This document shows, one piece after another, positions 26,582 through 34,886 of a DNA stretch of 64,000 nt. This stretch comes from Deltaproteobacteria bacterium (GTDB lineage Bacteria > Myxococcota > UBA727 > VGSZ01). The position numbers and the translations under genes were made by a program. Where the stretch lies: positions 401,604 through 465,603 of the forward strand of contig JACOUT010000002.1 in the NCBI GenBank assembly GCA_016177705.1, written 5' to 3'. A model generated the notes under the pieces. The model was not told the origin of the DNA, ran no database searches, and worked only from the letters and a program-made list of their open reading frames with translations. Numbering within the stretch: position 1 is the first letter of the stretch; each line of letters opens with the position of its first letter.

Positions 26582-28027
26582 ATGACTACCGGCTCCACTC
26601 TCGTGACCGATCCCGGTCCGGGGCGATCGTTCCTTGTCTTCGAGCCGGTGCTGGTGCGGCGCATCGTTTCGCTCGGCGTGCCGGTCATCATCGGCATGCT
26701 GACGCAGACGGCGATCAACCAGGTGGACACGCTGTTCGTCGGGCGCCTCGACGAGAGGACCGCGGTCGCCGGTACGGCGGCGCTCGGCTACTCGATGATC
26801 CTGATGTGGGCCTTCGGCGGTTTCTTGGCCGCCATCTCGGTCGGCACCCAGGCCATGACCGCGCGACGCTACGGCGCGGGTGACATCGAGGGCGCGGGCC
26901 GGGTGCTGGCGAACTCGCTGGCGCTCGCGCTCATCTCGTCGGTGGTCGTGACCGCCGGCGCCATCGCGGTGGTGCCGAGCGTCTTTCAGTGGCTGCACCA
27001 CGATCCGCTGGTGCGCGAGCTCGGCGTCGATTTCTGTCGCGTGCGCTTCCTCGGCATCCTCGGCATGGTGACCACGGCGTCGCTCAAGAGCTTCTACGAC
27101 GGCATCGGTCGCGTGCGCGTGCACATGACCGTCGCCATCGTGATGAACATCATCAACCTGGTGCTGTGCTGGGCGCTGGTGTTCGGCAACCTCGGCGCGC
27201 CGCGCCTCGAGGTGGCCGGCGCCGCCTGGGCCGCGTCGGTCTCCGGGCTCGCCGGTACCTGCATGATGCTGTGGTGGGCGCTGCGGCGCGAGGATCGCCG
27301 CCACTTCAAGGCCTTCCGCCTCGAGAACCTCGATCGCGCGGTCGCCGTGGGCGTCGCGCGCCTGTCGGTGTTCTCGGGCCTCGCCACCGTGTTCGTCATG
27401 AGCGGCTTCGCAGTCTTCCTCGGCATCGTCGGTCAGATCGACGAGCGTGACCAGCTCGCCGGCGTCAACGCCTCGGCGGCGCAGCTCATCATCAGCATCA
27501 CCATGCTGATCTTCATGAGCTGCATCGCCTTCGGCACGTCGACGGCCACGCTCGTGTCGCAGTCGCTCGGCGCCAAGAAGCCGGAGCTGGCCGCGCGCTA
27601 CGGCTGGCAGAGTGTGATCATCTGCACGGCGTTCATGACCGTGGTCGGCGCGCTGGTGGCGGCCTTCCCAGAGCCGGTGCTGCGCGTCTTCCTGCCGGCT
27701 GACGTCACGCAGCACGAGCTCCTGAAGGACCAGGTGATCGAGGTGGCCACCGGCTCCTTGCGCTTCTGCGGCCTGCTCGCGCCCATCGCGGCCGCGGCGC
27801 TGGTGCTGACGCAGGCGCTCTACGGCGCAGGCGAGTCGCGCTTCGTCATGTTCGCCGAAGGCGCCTTGCACCTGACCTGCCTGGTGCCGCTCGCCTGGCT
27901 GTTCGCCATCACGCTCGACCTCGGCCTGATCGGCTGCTGGTATGCCACCGCCATCTACGGGGTCGCGCTGGCGCTCATCACCGGCGTGAAGTTCGCGCGC
28001 GGCGCCTGGCACCACACGCACATCTGA
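26582..28027 (+). CDS. MATE-family efflux transporter
   Basis: The protein has 481 residues when started at the ATG at 26582. It is a typical MATE antiporter with about 12 membrane segments in two homologous halves. The first half shows GMLTQTAINQVDTLFVGRL and the second a corresponding segment around residue 270. Such proteins export cationic drugs or metabolites using Na+ or H+. The N-terminal 20 residues are hydrophilic, and upstream in-frame TTG starts are also possible. It is divergent from pal across about 200 bases and precedes dnaJ by about 65 bases. The substrate cannot be inferred. Confidence 0.88.
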   Translation: MTTGSTLVTDPGPGRSFLVFEPVLVRRIVSLGVPVIIGMLTQTAINQVDTLFVGRLDERTAVAGTAALGYSMILMWAFGGFLAAISVGTQAMTARRYGAGDIEGAGRVLANSLALALISSVVVTAGAIAVVPSVFQWLHHDPLVRELGVDFCRVRFLGILGMVTTASLKSFYDGIGRVRVHMTVAIVMNIINLVLCWALVFGNLGAPRLEVAGAAWAASVSGLAGTCMMLWWALRREDRRHFKAFRLENLDRAVAVGVARLSVFSGLATVFVMSGFAVFLGIVGQIDERDQLAGVNASAAQLIISITMLIFMSCIAFGTSTATLVSQSLGAKKPELAARYGWQSVIICTAFMTVVGALVAAFPEPVLRVFLPADVTQHELLKDQVIEVATGSLRFCGLLAPIAAAALVLTQALYGAGESRFVMFAEGALHLTCLVPLAWLFAITLDLGLIGCWYATAIYGVALALITGVKFARGAWHHTHI

Positions 28028-28092
28028 TCGGCTGCAGATCCCGGTCGCGTCCGGCCCTTTCCCGGGGGCGGCGTGTGCCCTACCTTCGGCGC

Positions 28093-29118
28093 GTGCGCGC
28101 GCGCGATTACTACAAGACCTTGAACGTGCCCAAGGGCGCGTCCGACGCCGAGATCAAGCGCGCCTACCGACGCCTGGCGCGCCAGTACCACCCCGACGTC
28201 ACCGGCGACGACGTGCGCTCCACCGAGCGCTTCAAGGAGATCACCGAGGCCTACGAGGTGCTCTCCGACCCGAAGCGCCGGCGCTCCTACGATCTGTTCG
28301 GCGCGCCCGGGCCGGCCGGTACCCACGAGGAGCCCTCGCCGTTCTCCGGCGTCGCCGACATCTTCGCGGACGTCATGCGCCGCGCCAGCCGGCGCACCGG
28401 GCCGCAGCCGGGCGTCGACGTCGAGCACCCCTTGAGCGTCACGCTGGCCGAGGCCGCCACCGGCTGCGAGCGTTCGGTCGACGTCGACCTGACGCGCGCC
28501 TGCGACCAGTGCGCCGGCAAGGGCTATCCGGCGGACAAGCCGCCCGAGACCTGCCCGGACTGCGGCGGCAGCGGCACCAAGGGCGGCGCCTTCCCGCTCA
28601 AGCGTACGTGCAGCCGCTGCGACGGCCTCGGCACCATCCGGCGCTACACCTGCCGGGCGTGCGCGGGCGAGGGCCAGCGCAAGGTGCCCGAGCGCCTCAA
28701 AGTGACGGTGCCGGCGGGCGTCGACACCGGCACGCGCCTGCGCCTCAAGGGCAAGGGCGAGGCCGGCCGCGAGGGCGGGCCGCCGGGCGACCTGTACGTC
28801 GTGGTCCAGGTGAAGAACGACGACCGCTTCGAGCGCGACGGCGCCGACCTGCGCACCACGCTGAAGGTCGGGCTGCGCCAGGCGCTGCTCGGCGGCAAGC
28901 TCGAGGTGCCGCTGCCCGACGGCGTGGCGGTCATGAGCCTGCCGCCGGGCACGCAGGGCGGCCAGGTCTTCCGCATCAAGGGCAAGGGCATGCCGCGCCT
29001 GCAGGGCGACAAGGCGGGCGACGTGCTGGTGACGGTGCAACTGCGCGTGCCCAAGCAGCTCTCCGACGACGCGCGCCGGCTGATCGAGCGCCTCGCCGAG
29101 TCCGTGCCCGACCTGTGA
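28093..29118 (+). CDS. dnaJ: DnaJ-type Hsp40 co-chaperone
   Basis: The protein has 341 residues from the GTG at 28093, chosen because VRARDYYKTLNV matches the usual DnaJ start; a GTG six codons upstream is also in frame. The J domain (about 1-68) has the HPD triad at 33-35. A short Gly/Pro-Phe linker follows, then a zinc-binding region with four CxxCxGxG-type repeats (CDQCAGKG, CPDCGGSG, CSRCDGLG, CRACAGEG). Two C-terminal beta domains (about 200-341) bind clients, giving a type I Hsp40 organisation. It stimulates DnaK ATPase and delivers unfolded substrates. No dnaK or grpE is adjacent, so this may be one of several J-proteins. It is slightly shorter than E. coli DnaJ because the Gly-Phe linker is short. 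Confidence 0.9.
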   Translation: MRARDYYKTLNVPKGASDAEIKRAYRRLARQYHPDVTGDDVRSTERFKEITEAYEVLSDPKRRRSYDLFGAPGPAGTHEEPSPFSGVADIFADVMRRASRRTGPQPGVDVEHPLSVTLAEAATGCERSVDVDLTRACDQCAGKGYPADKPPETCPDCGGSGTKGGAFPLKRTCSRCDGLGTIRRYTCRACAGEGQRKVPERLKVTVPAGVDTGTRLRLKGKGEAGREGGPPGDLYVVVQVKNDDRFERDGADLRTTLKVGLRQALLGGKLEVPLPDGVAVMSLPPGTQGGQVFRIKGKGMPRLQGDKAGDVLVTVQLRVPKQLSDDARRLIERLAESVPDL

Positions 29119-29194
29119 GGAGTGCTCCCACCGCCCTCGATCCGGCGATGAAGCCGGCGCCCCGTTCGAACGTCCCACCTCTTGGAGCTACGCC

Positions 29195-29617
29195 ATGATC
29201 ACCGCCCTGCTGCTCGCCGTCACCGTCGCCGCCGCACCAACGCCGGCGGCCGACGATCGCGCCACCAAGGACGACTACACGCTCGACACCGGCGGCACCG
29301 ACAAGACCGTCAAGGTCGGCAAGGACGGCACCTTCTCCTTGGTGGTGCGCGCCAAGAACGGCAAGAAGGTCCACGGCGAGGCGCCGCTCGAGGTGGTGTT
29401 CAAGGACCCGAAGGGCGTCAAGCCCGGCAAGGGCAAGCTCGGCCGCGGCGACGTCGTCGACAAGGCGGCCGCCTCGCCGGAGCTGCGCACCACGCTGCGC
29501 GGCGAGAAGGCGGGCGCCACCACGCTCGAGGCCACCGTCAGCTTCTTTCTGTGCACCGACTCGTGGTGTCAGCGGATGAGCGACAAGATTGCCGTACCCA
29601 TCACCGTAGAACCCTAG
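29195..29617 (+). CDS. Small secreted protein with a C-terminal Cys pair
   Basis: The 140-residue protein has a signal peptide (MITALLLAVTVAAAPTPAA). The mature part is a Lys-rich beta-type domain and ends with a SFFLCTDSWCQ pattern, a closely spaced Cys pair that resembles the C-terminal strand of DsbD N-terminal-like domains. The resemblance is weak, so a redox role is only a suggestion. A weak GGAG precedes the ATG. Its TAG stop lies inside the left arm of the inverted-repeat element at 29614-29737, so the C-terminus may have been set by that element. Confidence 0.6.
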   Translation: MITALLLAVTVAAAPTPAADDRATKDDYTLDTGGTDKTVKVGKDGTFSLVVRAKNGKKVHGEAPLEVVFKDPKGVKPGKGKLGRGDVVDKAAASPELRTTLRGEKAGATTLEATVSFFLCTDSWCQRMSDKIAVPITVEP

Positions 29618-29737
29618 CAGGCTGCTGACAGGTGCAGCTGCAAGGCGGCTAGGAGAGAGCGAGCAAGCGTACGGCCGTACGCGTCGCGAGCGAACGACGA
29701 CGCCAACGCCGCAGATGCCCTGTCAGCGGCCTGCTAG
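29614..29737. repeat. 124-bp imperfect palindromic element (MITE-like or bidirectional terminator)
   Basis: The 19-base arms 29614-29632 and 29719-29737 are inverted repeats with 18 of 19 bases matching. A perfect 16-base palindrome (29667-29682) lies at the centre, and much of the intervening sequence is also imperfectly palindromic. The TAG stop of the plus-strand gene and the TAG stop of the minus-strand kinase both fall inside the arms (CTAG at each end). It could be a mobile miniature inverted-repeat element or a fold that terminates transcription in both directions. No transposase or target-site duplication is evident. Confidence 0.65.
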
Positions 29738-31908
29738 CGCGGACCGCGGCGGGTCGGCGGCGGCATGGCGCCGCCGCTCTGGCTCTCGTCGCGCGCCGCC
29801 GGTCGGCTCTTGGTCTGCGCGACGCTCGAGGCCACGCGCTTGCCGAGTGGCTGCGCGGCCGGGCGAATGGTCTGCTTCTCGTCGCTGGCGGGCGGCTCGA
29901 AATTGGCCGGCGGCTCGGCGGCGCGCGGCGCCTCGCCGGCGCCCTCCTCGAAGTCGATGATCAGGCTCTCGTGGCCTTTGCCTTCCCCGAAGCCCGCGCC
30001 TCGCTGTCGACGCTCGGCCACCGGCTGCACCTCGATGGTGGCGGCCACCTGGTTGCCTGGCGCCGGCGATCCCACCACGGTCGGCTCGTTGGCCTCGAGG
30101 TCCATGGCGACCACGATCGAGGGCTGCTCCGACGACGCCACCGGCCGCTTGGGCGGCGGGCCGACCGTGGTGACGACGTTGGTCTTGCTGGCGGACGCCA
30201 CGACCGACGCCGCGATGACCGGCGCCTTGTGGATCGCCGGCGAGGGCGACGGCAACTGCTCGTCGAGCTGCCGCTGCAGCTCCGCCTGTGCCTGGGCCGC
30301 GGCCTGCCGCTGCTGGCGTGCGTGGGTGTCGCGCTGCTCCTGCTCGTGACGTCGGCGCGCCGTCTCTTGCTCCTCGAGCTGCCGCTGCAGCTCGAGCGGC
30401 GCGCCCTTGGGCTCGAGCTCCGCGGCGGCGCGGTCGGCCTCGCTCGGCCATGAGGGGGAGTCGTAGATCGAGGTGGGTTGCTCGGTGAGCGAGGGGCCGA
30501 GATCGACCACCTCGAGCTCCTCGTCCGCGATCGCCTCCACCGCCAGCTCGACGTCGACCTCGGCGGCCGCGTGCGGCGCCGTCACCGATACCATCTCCGA
30601 GATGTCGGGCACCGGCGAGGCGGAGCGTGCCACCGCGCGCGGCTGCGGCGCCGTCTCCTCTGTTGTGGAGACCGCCGGCCGTATCGGCGGCATGTGCGGC
30701 AACTGGACCGCCGGCATGGCGGCGACGGTGGGCGCGCTCGGCGCGGCCAGGTCTTCGCCGGTGAGCTGCTGGTGCGTCAGCGTGTCGCCGGCGCGCGCCT
30801 GTCGCATCAGCGGGTGCGAAGCGGTCTGCGGCGCGTCCTCGGCGAACTCGTGCAGCCGCCTGTCGCGGATGTCGCTCTCGGCCGGCTGCTGGAACGCATC
30901 GCTGGCCTCGTGCAGGTCGCGCACGCGGATGGCCACCGAGCGATCGAGCGCATCGGGGTCGACCGGCGCCGGCGCCTGGCCGCCCAGGAACAGGTGATTG
31001 AGGAACTGCGCCAGGTTCTCGCGCGACGCCTTGGGGTTGATCTTGTGCAACGCCGCGGTGACGTCGTCGCGAAACGCCTCGGCGTTGTCGAAGCGCTCCT
31101 CTTTGGCCGGCGCCGACGCCTTCACGTAGATGCGGTCGATGGTCTTGGGCGTCCCCGGCACGCGGTCGGACGGCACGATGGGCGTGGGCCGCGCCACCAT
31201 CTCGAGCAGACGCATCGGGTTCTCTTCCACGAAGCGCTTGGTGCCGGTGACCAACTCGAAGAGCACGATGCCGGCCGAGTACACGTCGGTACGCACGTCG
31301 AGCAGGTGGCCGCGCGCCTGCTCGGGTGACATGTAGCCGAAGTTGCCGAGCAGCACGTTGGCTTGGGTCTCTTGGCTTCGCTGCGTCGACTTGGCCAAGC
31401 CGAAGTCGATGACCTTGACCTCGCCCTCGAACGACACCAGCACGTTTTGCGGTGAGATGTCGCGGTGGATCAGGTTGATCGACTGGCCCTCGGCGTCGAC
31501 TTGCCGATGGGCGTACGCCAGGCCCGACAGGATCTCGCGCACGACGAAGAGCGCGATGTCGAGCGGGATCCGCATCTTCTTCTCGTGGCAGAAGCGCAAG
31601 ACGCGCCGCAGGTCAAAGCCGTCGACGAACTCGGTGGCCATGTACAGCTCATCGGCCACGCGCCCAAGGTCGTAGACCTGCACGATGTTCGGGTGCTGCA
31701 AGCGCGCGCCCAGCTTGGCCTCGTCGATGAAGCGCGTGGCGACGTCGTTGTCGTGCGTGAATTTCTTCAGCAGCTTCTTGACGGCGTAATACTTCTCGAA
31801 GCCGGTGATGCCCTGCGTGCGCGCCAGGTAGATCTCGCCCATGCCGCCGCGCGCCAGCAGCTTGAGCAGCGTGTAGGTGCCGAACGGCCGGGGAAGCTCG
31901 GCGGTCAT
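29734..31908 (-). CDS. Cytoplasmic Ser/Thr protein kinase (PknB/Stk-like) with long C-terminal tail
   Basis: The 724-residue protein carries a Hanks-type kinase domain (about 9-300). It has the Gly-rich loop LARGGMGEIYLA, ATP-binding Lys 44, catalytic HRD 148-150 (HRDISPQN), DFG 168-170 and the GYMSPEQA activation-segment end, so it should be active. The remaining 400 residues are low-complexity, with a Glu/Gln/Arg coiled coil near 520-590 and no clear membrane segment. The ATG overlaps the stop of the upstream FHA protein by 4 bases (31905-31908), which sets the start and links the kinase to a phosphothreonine-binding partner. Its own TAG stop is inside the palindromic element. Confidence 0.88.
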   Translation of the reverse strand: MTAELPRPFGTYTLLKLLARGGMGEIYLARTQGITGFEKYYAVKKLLKKFTHDNDVATRFIDEAKLGARLQHPNIVQVYDLGRVADELYMATEFVDGFDLRRVLRFCHEKKMRIPLDIALFVVREILSGLAYAHRQVDAEGQSINLIHRDISPQNVLVSFEGEVKVIDFGLAKSTQRSQETQANVLLGNFGYMSPEQARGHLLDVRTDVYSAGIVLFELVTGTKRFVEENPMRLLEMVARPTPIVPSDRVPGTPKTIDRIYVKASAPAKEERFDNAEAFRDDVTAALHKINPKASRENLAQFLNHLFLGGQAPAPVDPDALDRSVAIRVRDLHEASDAFQQPAESDIRDRRLHEFAEDAPQTASHPLMRQARAGDTLTHQQLTGEDLAAPSAPTVAAMPAVQLPHMPPIRPAVSTTEETAPQPRAVARSASPVPDISEMVSVTAPHAAAEVDVELAVEAIADEELEVVDLGPSLTEQPTSIYDSPSWPSEADRAAAELEPKGAPLELQRQLEEQETARRRHEQEQRDTHARQQRQAAAQAQAELQRQLDEQLPSPSPAIHKAPVIAASVVASASKTNVVTTVGPPPKRPVASSEQPSIVVAMDLEANEPTVVGSPAPGNQVAATIEVQPVAERRQRGAGFGEGKGHESLIIDFEEGAGEAPRAAEPPANFEPPASDEKQTIRPAAQPLGKRVASSVAQTKSRPAARDESQSGGAMPPPTRRGPR

Positions 31909-34013
31909 CCAGCCCCCGACTGCGTGAGCGCAACCTTGTAGAGCAGCAGGCGCGGGCCGGTGGCCAGCGCCGCCGGCCCCACCAGCATGATGGCGAAGGT
32001 GGGATCGCCGGCGATCAACTGCTGTGCGGCGTCGGAGATGAGGAAGGCGGGCTCGAAGCTCATGCCGGTGAGCGCGCGCGCCACGTGCGCCGCCTCGCCC
32101 ATCTCCACACGCGCGGCGCCGTCTGGGCCGCCGAGGAAGCCCGACGCCGACGACGATACGTGCAGGCCGCACGCGACGCCGATGCCGTCCTCCACCGGAC
32201 AGAGCGCGGCGATCTCGAGGCCACAGCGCACCGCGGCGCGCACGCTCGCCGCGTCCGCCGCGAACAGCACCAGGTGCGTGTGCCCGAGCACCTGCTCGAC
32301 GCGGCCGCCGTTGGCGCGCACGCGCATCGCCACCACCTCGCAGAACTGGCTGACGCGCGCCTGCACGGTGGCGGGCGGCGCGTTGCCGGCCCACAGATCG
32401 AGCCCGCGGAGCTCCACGATGAGCGCCGCCACCGGGCGCTGCGCCACCTCGGTGACCGGCGGCGCGCCTGCGGCCGCCGCCTCGACCTGCTCGACGGTCG
32501 ACTCGGGGATGAGCGTGCGCACGGCCGCGCGATAGGTCTCGGCGCCTGCGCGCGCCTCGGCCAGCGCGGCATCGGACGCCGCCTTGGCGCGCTCAATCTC
32601 GTCGCCCAGGTGCTCGGTCTCCTTGGCGGCCTCGGCCAGCTTGTGGCGGGTGACCTCACCGTCGACGCGAAGCGCGTCGCGCTCGGCCTCGAGCCCGTGC
32701 ACGTTCTCCTTGAGGCGCTCGATCTCGATCGACTTGGTGCGCCGCTCCTCGTCGAGCAGGCGGACGTTTTCGCGCAGCTTGCTACGCTCGTCCTCGGAGC
32801 GCGCCAGCGCGTCTTTTAGCTTCTTCACGTCCTCGTCGGTCTTGTGCAGCCCCTGCTCGAGCTTGGAGGCCTCGCTGCGCCCGCGATCGGCCTCGCGCCG
32901 CGCGTCGATGGCGGTCTGTTTCTCGATCTCGAGGCGCTGCTTGAGCTTGAGTTGCTCGCCTTCGAGCGTGTGTACGCGCTCGGTCAGGTTGCGCAGGTCC
33001 TCCTGGGCCTCCTGCAGACGCGCCTCGGCGGCCTCGACCTTGGCCTGCGCCGCCAGCATGTCGCCCTGCGCCTCCACCTCGGGGAGTGCGGTGGCCGTGC
33101 CGGCGGCGGAGGCGCGGCGCCGCAGGCCGACGGCGGCGGCCACTGCGCGCACGGTCTCCATCTCTCGCTCGGTGAACACCGGGCTCGGCGACGGACGCGC
33201 GAGGTAGATGGCGCCCTCGGGCCGGCCGGCTGCGGCGATGGGCACGACCATCAGCGCACCCACGTCGGACTTGAGCACCGCCTCGTCGCCGGACAGCGGG
33301 ACGCGCTTGAGGTCGGCGCTGAACTGCGGGCGGCATTGGTCCATCGCCTGCGTCACCACCGGCCACAGCACGGGGACACTGGCGCGCCGGCTGCTCTCGG
33401 GCTGCAGCACCACCGGCGTCTCGAGCGCGCCGCGCTCGCTCTGCAACACCAGCGCCGCCACCGTGGCCTCACACAGCTCGCGGCACACCTCCATCACCTC
33501 GATGGGGTAGGTCTCGTCGTCGCCGGCGCCGACAATCTCGGTGGCGCGCATCAAGGCCGCGAGGTTGCGCGCGACCGGCTCGTCCTCACCGGTGATCTCC
33601 TCGTGACGCTGGGCGCGCGCCAGCGTGGCGGCGGCAGCGAACGCGTCCTTGTCGGTGCGCTTCAGCTCCACGCACACGTCGCCGACGTACAACAGGTCGC
33701 CGATGTTGACCGGCGTAGACCGGACCTTCTTGCCGTTCAGGAACATGCCGTTGTGGCTGTCGAGGTCGTGCGCGGTGATGCCGAGGTCGGTGACGATCAG
33801 CTTGACGTGACGACGAGACACATTGTCGCTCGGCAGCACCACGTCGTTCGCAGGCAGGCGGCCGAGGTAGGTGACCGTCTTCATCAGGCAGGTCGGCTTG
33901 AACAGGGCCGAGCGCTGCGGGCCTACATGGTGGACCAGCGTGAAGGTCGCGGGGTTGGCCGCGTCGGCGGGGCCGATGTGATCTGCCTTGGGGCTCGCCA
34001 AGTTCCCTGACAC
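31905..34013 (-). CDS. FHA-GAF-coiled-coil protein with degenerate cyclase homology domain
   Basis: The 702-residue protein starts with GTG after a good GGAGG. The FHA domain (about 25-120) keeps the phosphothreonine-binding pattern GRLPANDVVL..DNVSRRH and NG.FLNG. A GAF-like domain (about 150-300) follows, then a coiled coil of about 190 residues (310-500). The C-terminal part (about 530-690) has the outline of a class III nucleotide cyclase, but the first metal Asp is Glu (LIVELRG) and the second is His (GHTHLVLF), so catalysis is doubtful. It is translationally coupled to the downstream Ser/Thr kinase. The likely role is a scaffold or sensor that reads kinase output or feeds a signal into it. 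Confidence 0.8.
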   Translation of the reverse strand: MSGNLASPKADHIGPADAANPATFTLVHHVGPQRSALFKPTCLMKTVTYLGRLPANDVVLPSDNVSRRHVKLIVTDLGITAHDLDSHNGMFLNGKKVRSTPVNIGDLLYVGDVCVELKRTDKDAFAAAATLARAQRHEEITGEDEPVARNLAALMRATEIVGAGDDETYPIEVMEVCRELCEATVAALVLQSERGALETPVVLQPESSRRASVPVLWPVVTQAMDQCRPQFSADLKRVPLSGDEAVLKSDVGALMVVPIAAAGRPEGAIYLARPSPSPVFTEREMETVRAVAAAVGLRRRASAAGTATALPEVEAQGDMLAAQAKVEAAEARLQEAQEDLRNLTERVHTLEGEQLKLKQRLEIEKQTAIDARREADRGRSEASKLEQGLHKTDEDVKKLKDALARSEDERSKLRENVRLLDEERRTKSIEIERLKENVHGLEAERDALRVDGEVTRHKLAEAAKETEHLGDEIERAKAASDAALAEARAGAETYRAAVRTLIPESTVEQVEAAAAGAPPVTEVAQRPVAALIVELRGLDLWAGNAPPATVQARVSQFCEVVAMRVRANGGRVEQVLGHTHLVLFAADAASVRAAVRCGLEIAALCPVEDGIGVACGLHVSSSASGFLGGPDGAARVEMGEAAHVARALTGMSFEPAFLISDAAQQLIAGDPTFAIMLVGPAALATGPRLLLYKVALTQSGAG

Positions 34014-34050
34014 TGGGGGCCTCCGCGGGCCCGCGGCCCGACGCGGCTCG

Positions 34051-34080
34051 ATTCAAGCACATCGGCCGGTGCGGCTCCAA
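34051..34080 (-). promoter_or_regulatory. Candidate promoter of the FHA-kinase operon
   Basis: On the minus strand TTGGAG (34075-34080) and TTGAAT (34051-34056) are 18 bases apart, a sigma-70-like arrangement about 38 bases before the GTG at 34013. Confidence 0.4.
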
Positions 34081-34159
34081 TTCGCGCGGCCGGGCGGCCC
34101 ACTACGACCTACACGAGCGGCCCAGGCCGGACGGCACCGGGGGGCCGCTGGCCGCGGCG

Positions 34160-34558
34160 CTACAGGCCGACCACCGCCATGCCGAGCGCCCGCGCCGCCT
34201 GCGCTTGCCTGACGTCGAACGTGAGGAACCTGACGCCGCCGCCGACGCGACCGGCTGCGGCGAGGTGCAGCGCATCGAGCGTCCGCACGCCAGTCGTCTG
34301 TGCGATGTCACCGGCTCGCTCGCAGGTGACGGCGTCGAGTTCGACCACATGGAACCTCCGCCAGTCCTTGGCGAAGGCCTGCAACGCAGCAGCTTGCGCC
34401 GGCTGCGGCAGCGCGCGGGCGAGGTTGCGCCGCACCTCGACGGACGTGTGCCGGCCGGTGACCCACCGGGGATCAGCCAGCAGCAGATCCTCGCACCGAG
34501 CGCTGTCCGGCTCGTCGACGTAGCGCTTGAGCAGCGCACTGCTGTCGACGTAGAGCAT
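34160..34558 (-). CDS. vapC: VapC-type PIN-domain toxin
   Basis: The 132-residue PIN-domain ribonuclease has the acidic residues of the family: Asp in the first strand (LYVDSSALLKRY), Glu in the second motif (TSVEVRRN), Asp in LDALHLAAA and a final Asp (LTFDVRQA). VapC toxins cleave tRNA or rRNA. The start codon shares one base with the antitoxin stop (TGATG), typical of coupled toxin-antitoxin pairs. Length is normal for the family and no lesion is visible. Confidence 0.88.
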   Translation of the reverse strand: MLYVDSSALLKRYVDEPDSARCEDLLLADPRWVTGRHTSVEVRRNLARALPQPAQAAALQAFAKDWRRFHVVELDAVTCERAGDIAQTTGVRTLDALHLAAAGRVGGGVRFLTFDVRQAQAARALGMAVVGL

Positions 34559-34818
34559 CACCAGCCTCGATCGTCGGCCAGCGCATCGGCGGTGGCGACC
34601 ACCGCCTGGTAGCGCCGTACGCGGCGCGGCGCCGCCTCGCTCACCGGCGCGGCGATCCACCCGCTCTTCACGCCGTGCTCGAGGTGCGACGTGCCGGGCA
34701 GCGGGCCCAGGATGGCCTTCGGCTCGCCGCGGTCCGTCACCTGGATGACCTCGCCGCGCGCGGCGCGCTCCAGGTACTCCGACAGCCGCTGCTTCAGCTC
34801 GCGCACGCCGACATTCAT
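34558..34818 (-). CDS. vapB: Phd/YefM-family antitoxin
   Basis: The 86-residue protein starts MNVGVRELKQRLSEYLERA and continues with VIQVTDRGEPKAIL, the DNA-binding Phd/YefM fold. The C-terminal about 35 residues should bind and neutralise the PIN toxin encoded just downstream (one-base overlap). A good promoter and a short inverted repeat lie immediately upstream, consistent with autorepression. The -10 box is 6 bases from the ATG, so the transcript may be leaderless. Confidence 0.88.
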   Translation of the reverse strand: MNVGVRELKQRLSEYLERAARGEVIQVTDRGEPKAILGPLPGTSHLEHGVKSGWIAAPVSEAAPRRVRRYQAVVATADALADDRGW

Positions 34819-34823
34819 GAGGT

Positions 34824-34853
34824 CACATTAGCAGGTCAATGTGGACACATCAA
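34824..34853 (-). promoter_or_regulatory. vapBC promoter with overlapping operator-like inverted repeat
   Basis: On the minus strand the -35 TTGATG (34848-34853) and -10 TAATGT (34825-34830) are exactly 17 bases apart. An inverted repeat, CACATT (34824-34829) with AATGTG (34838-34843), overlaps the -10 and spacer and is a plausible autorepressor site. The -10 to ATG distance of 6 bases implies a leaderless message. Confidence 0.55.
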
Positions 34854-34886
34854 ACGACCCACGACGGTCCACGGCGCCCTCGGCCT

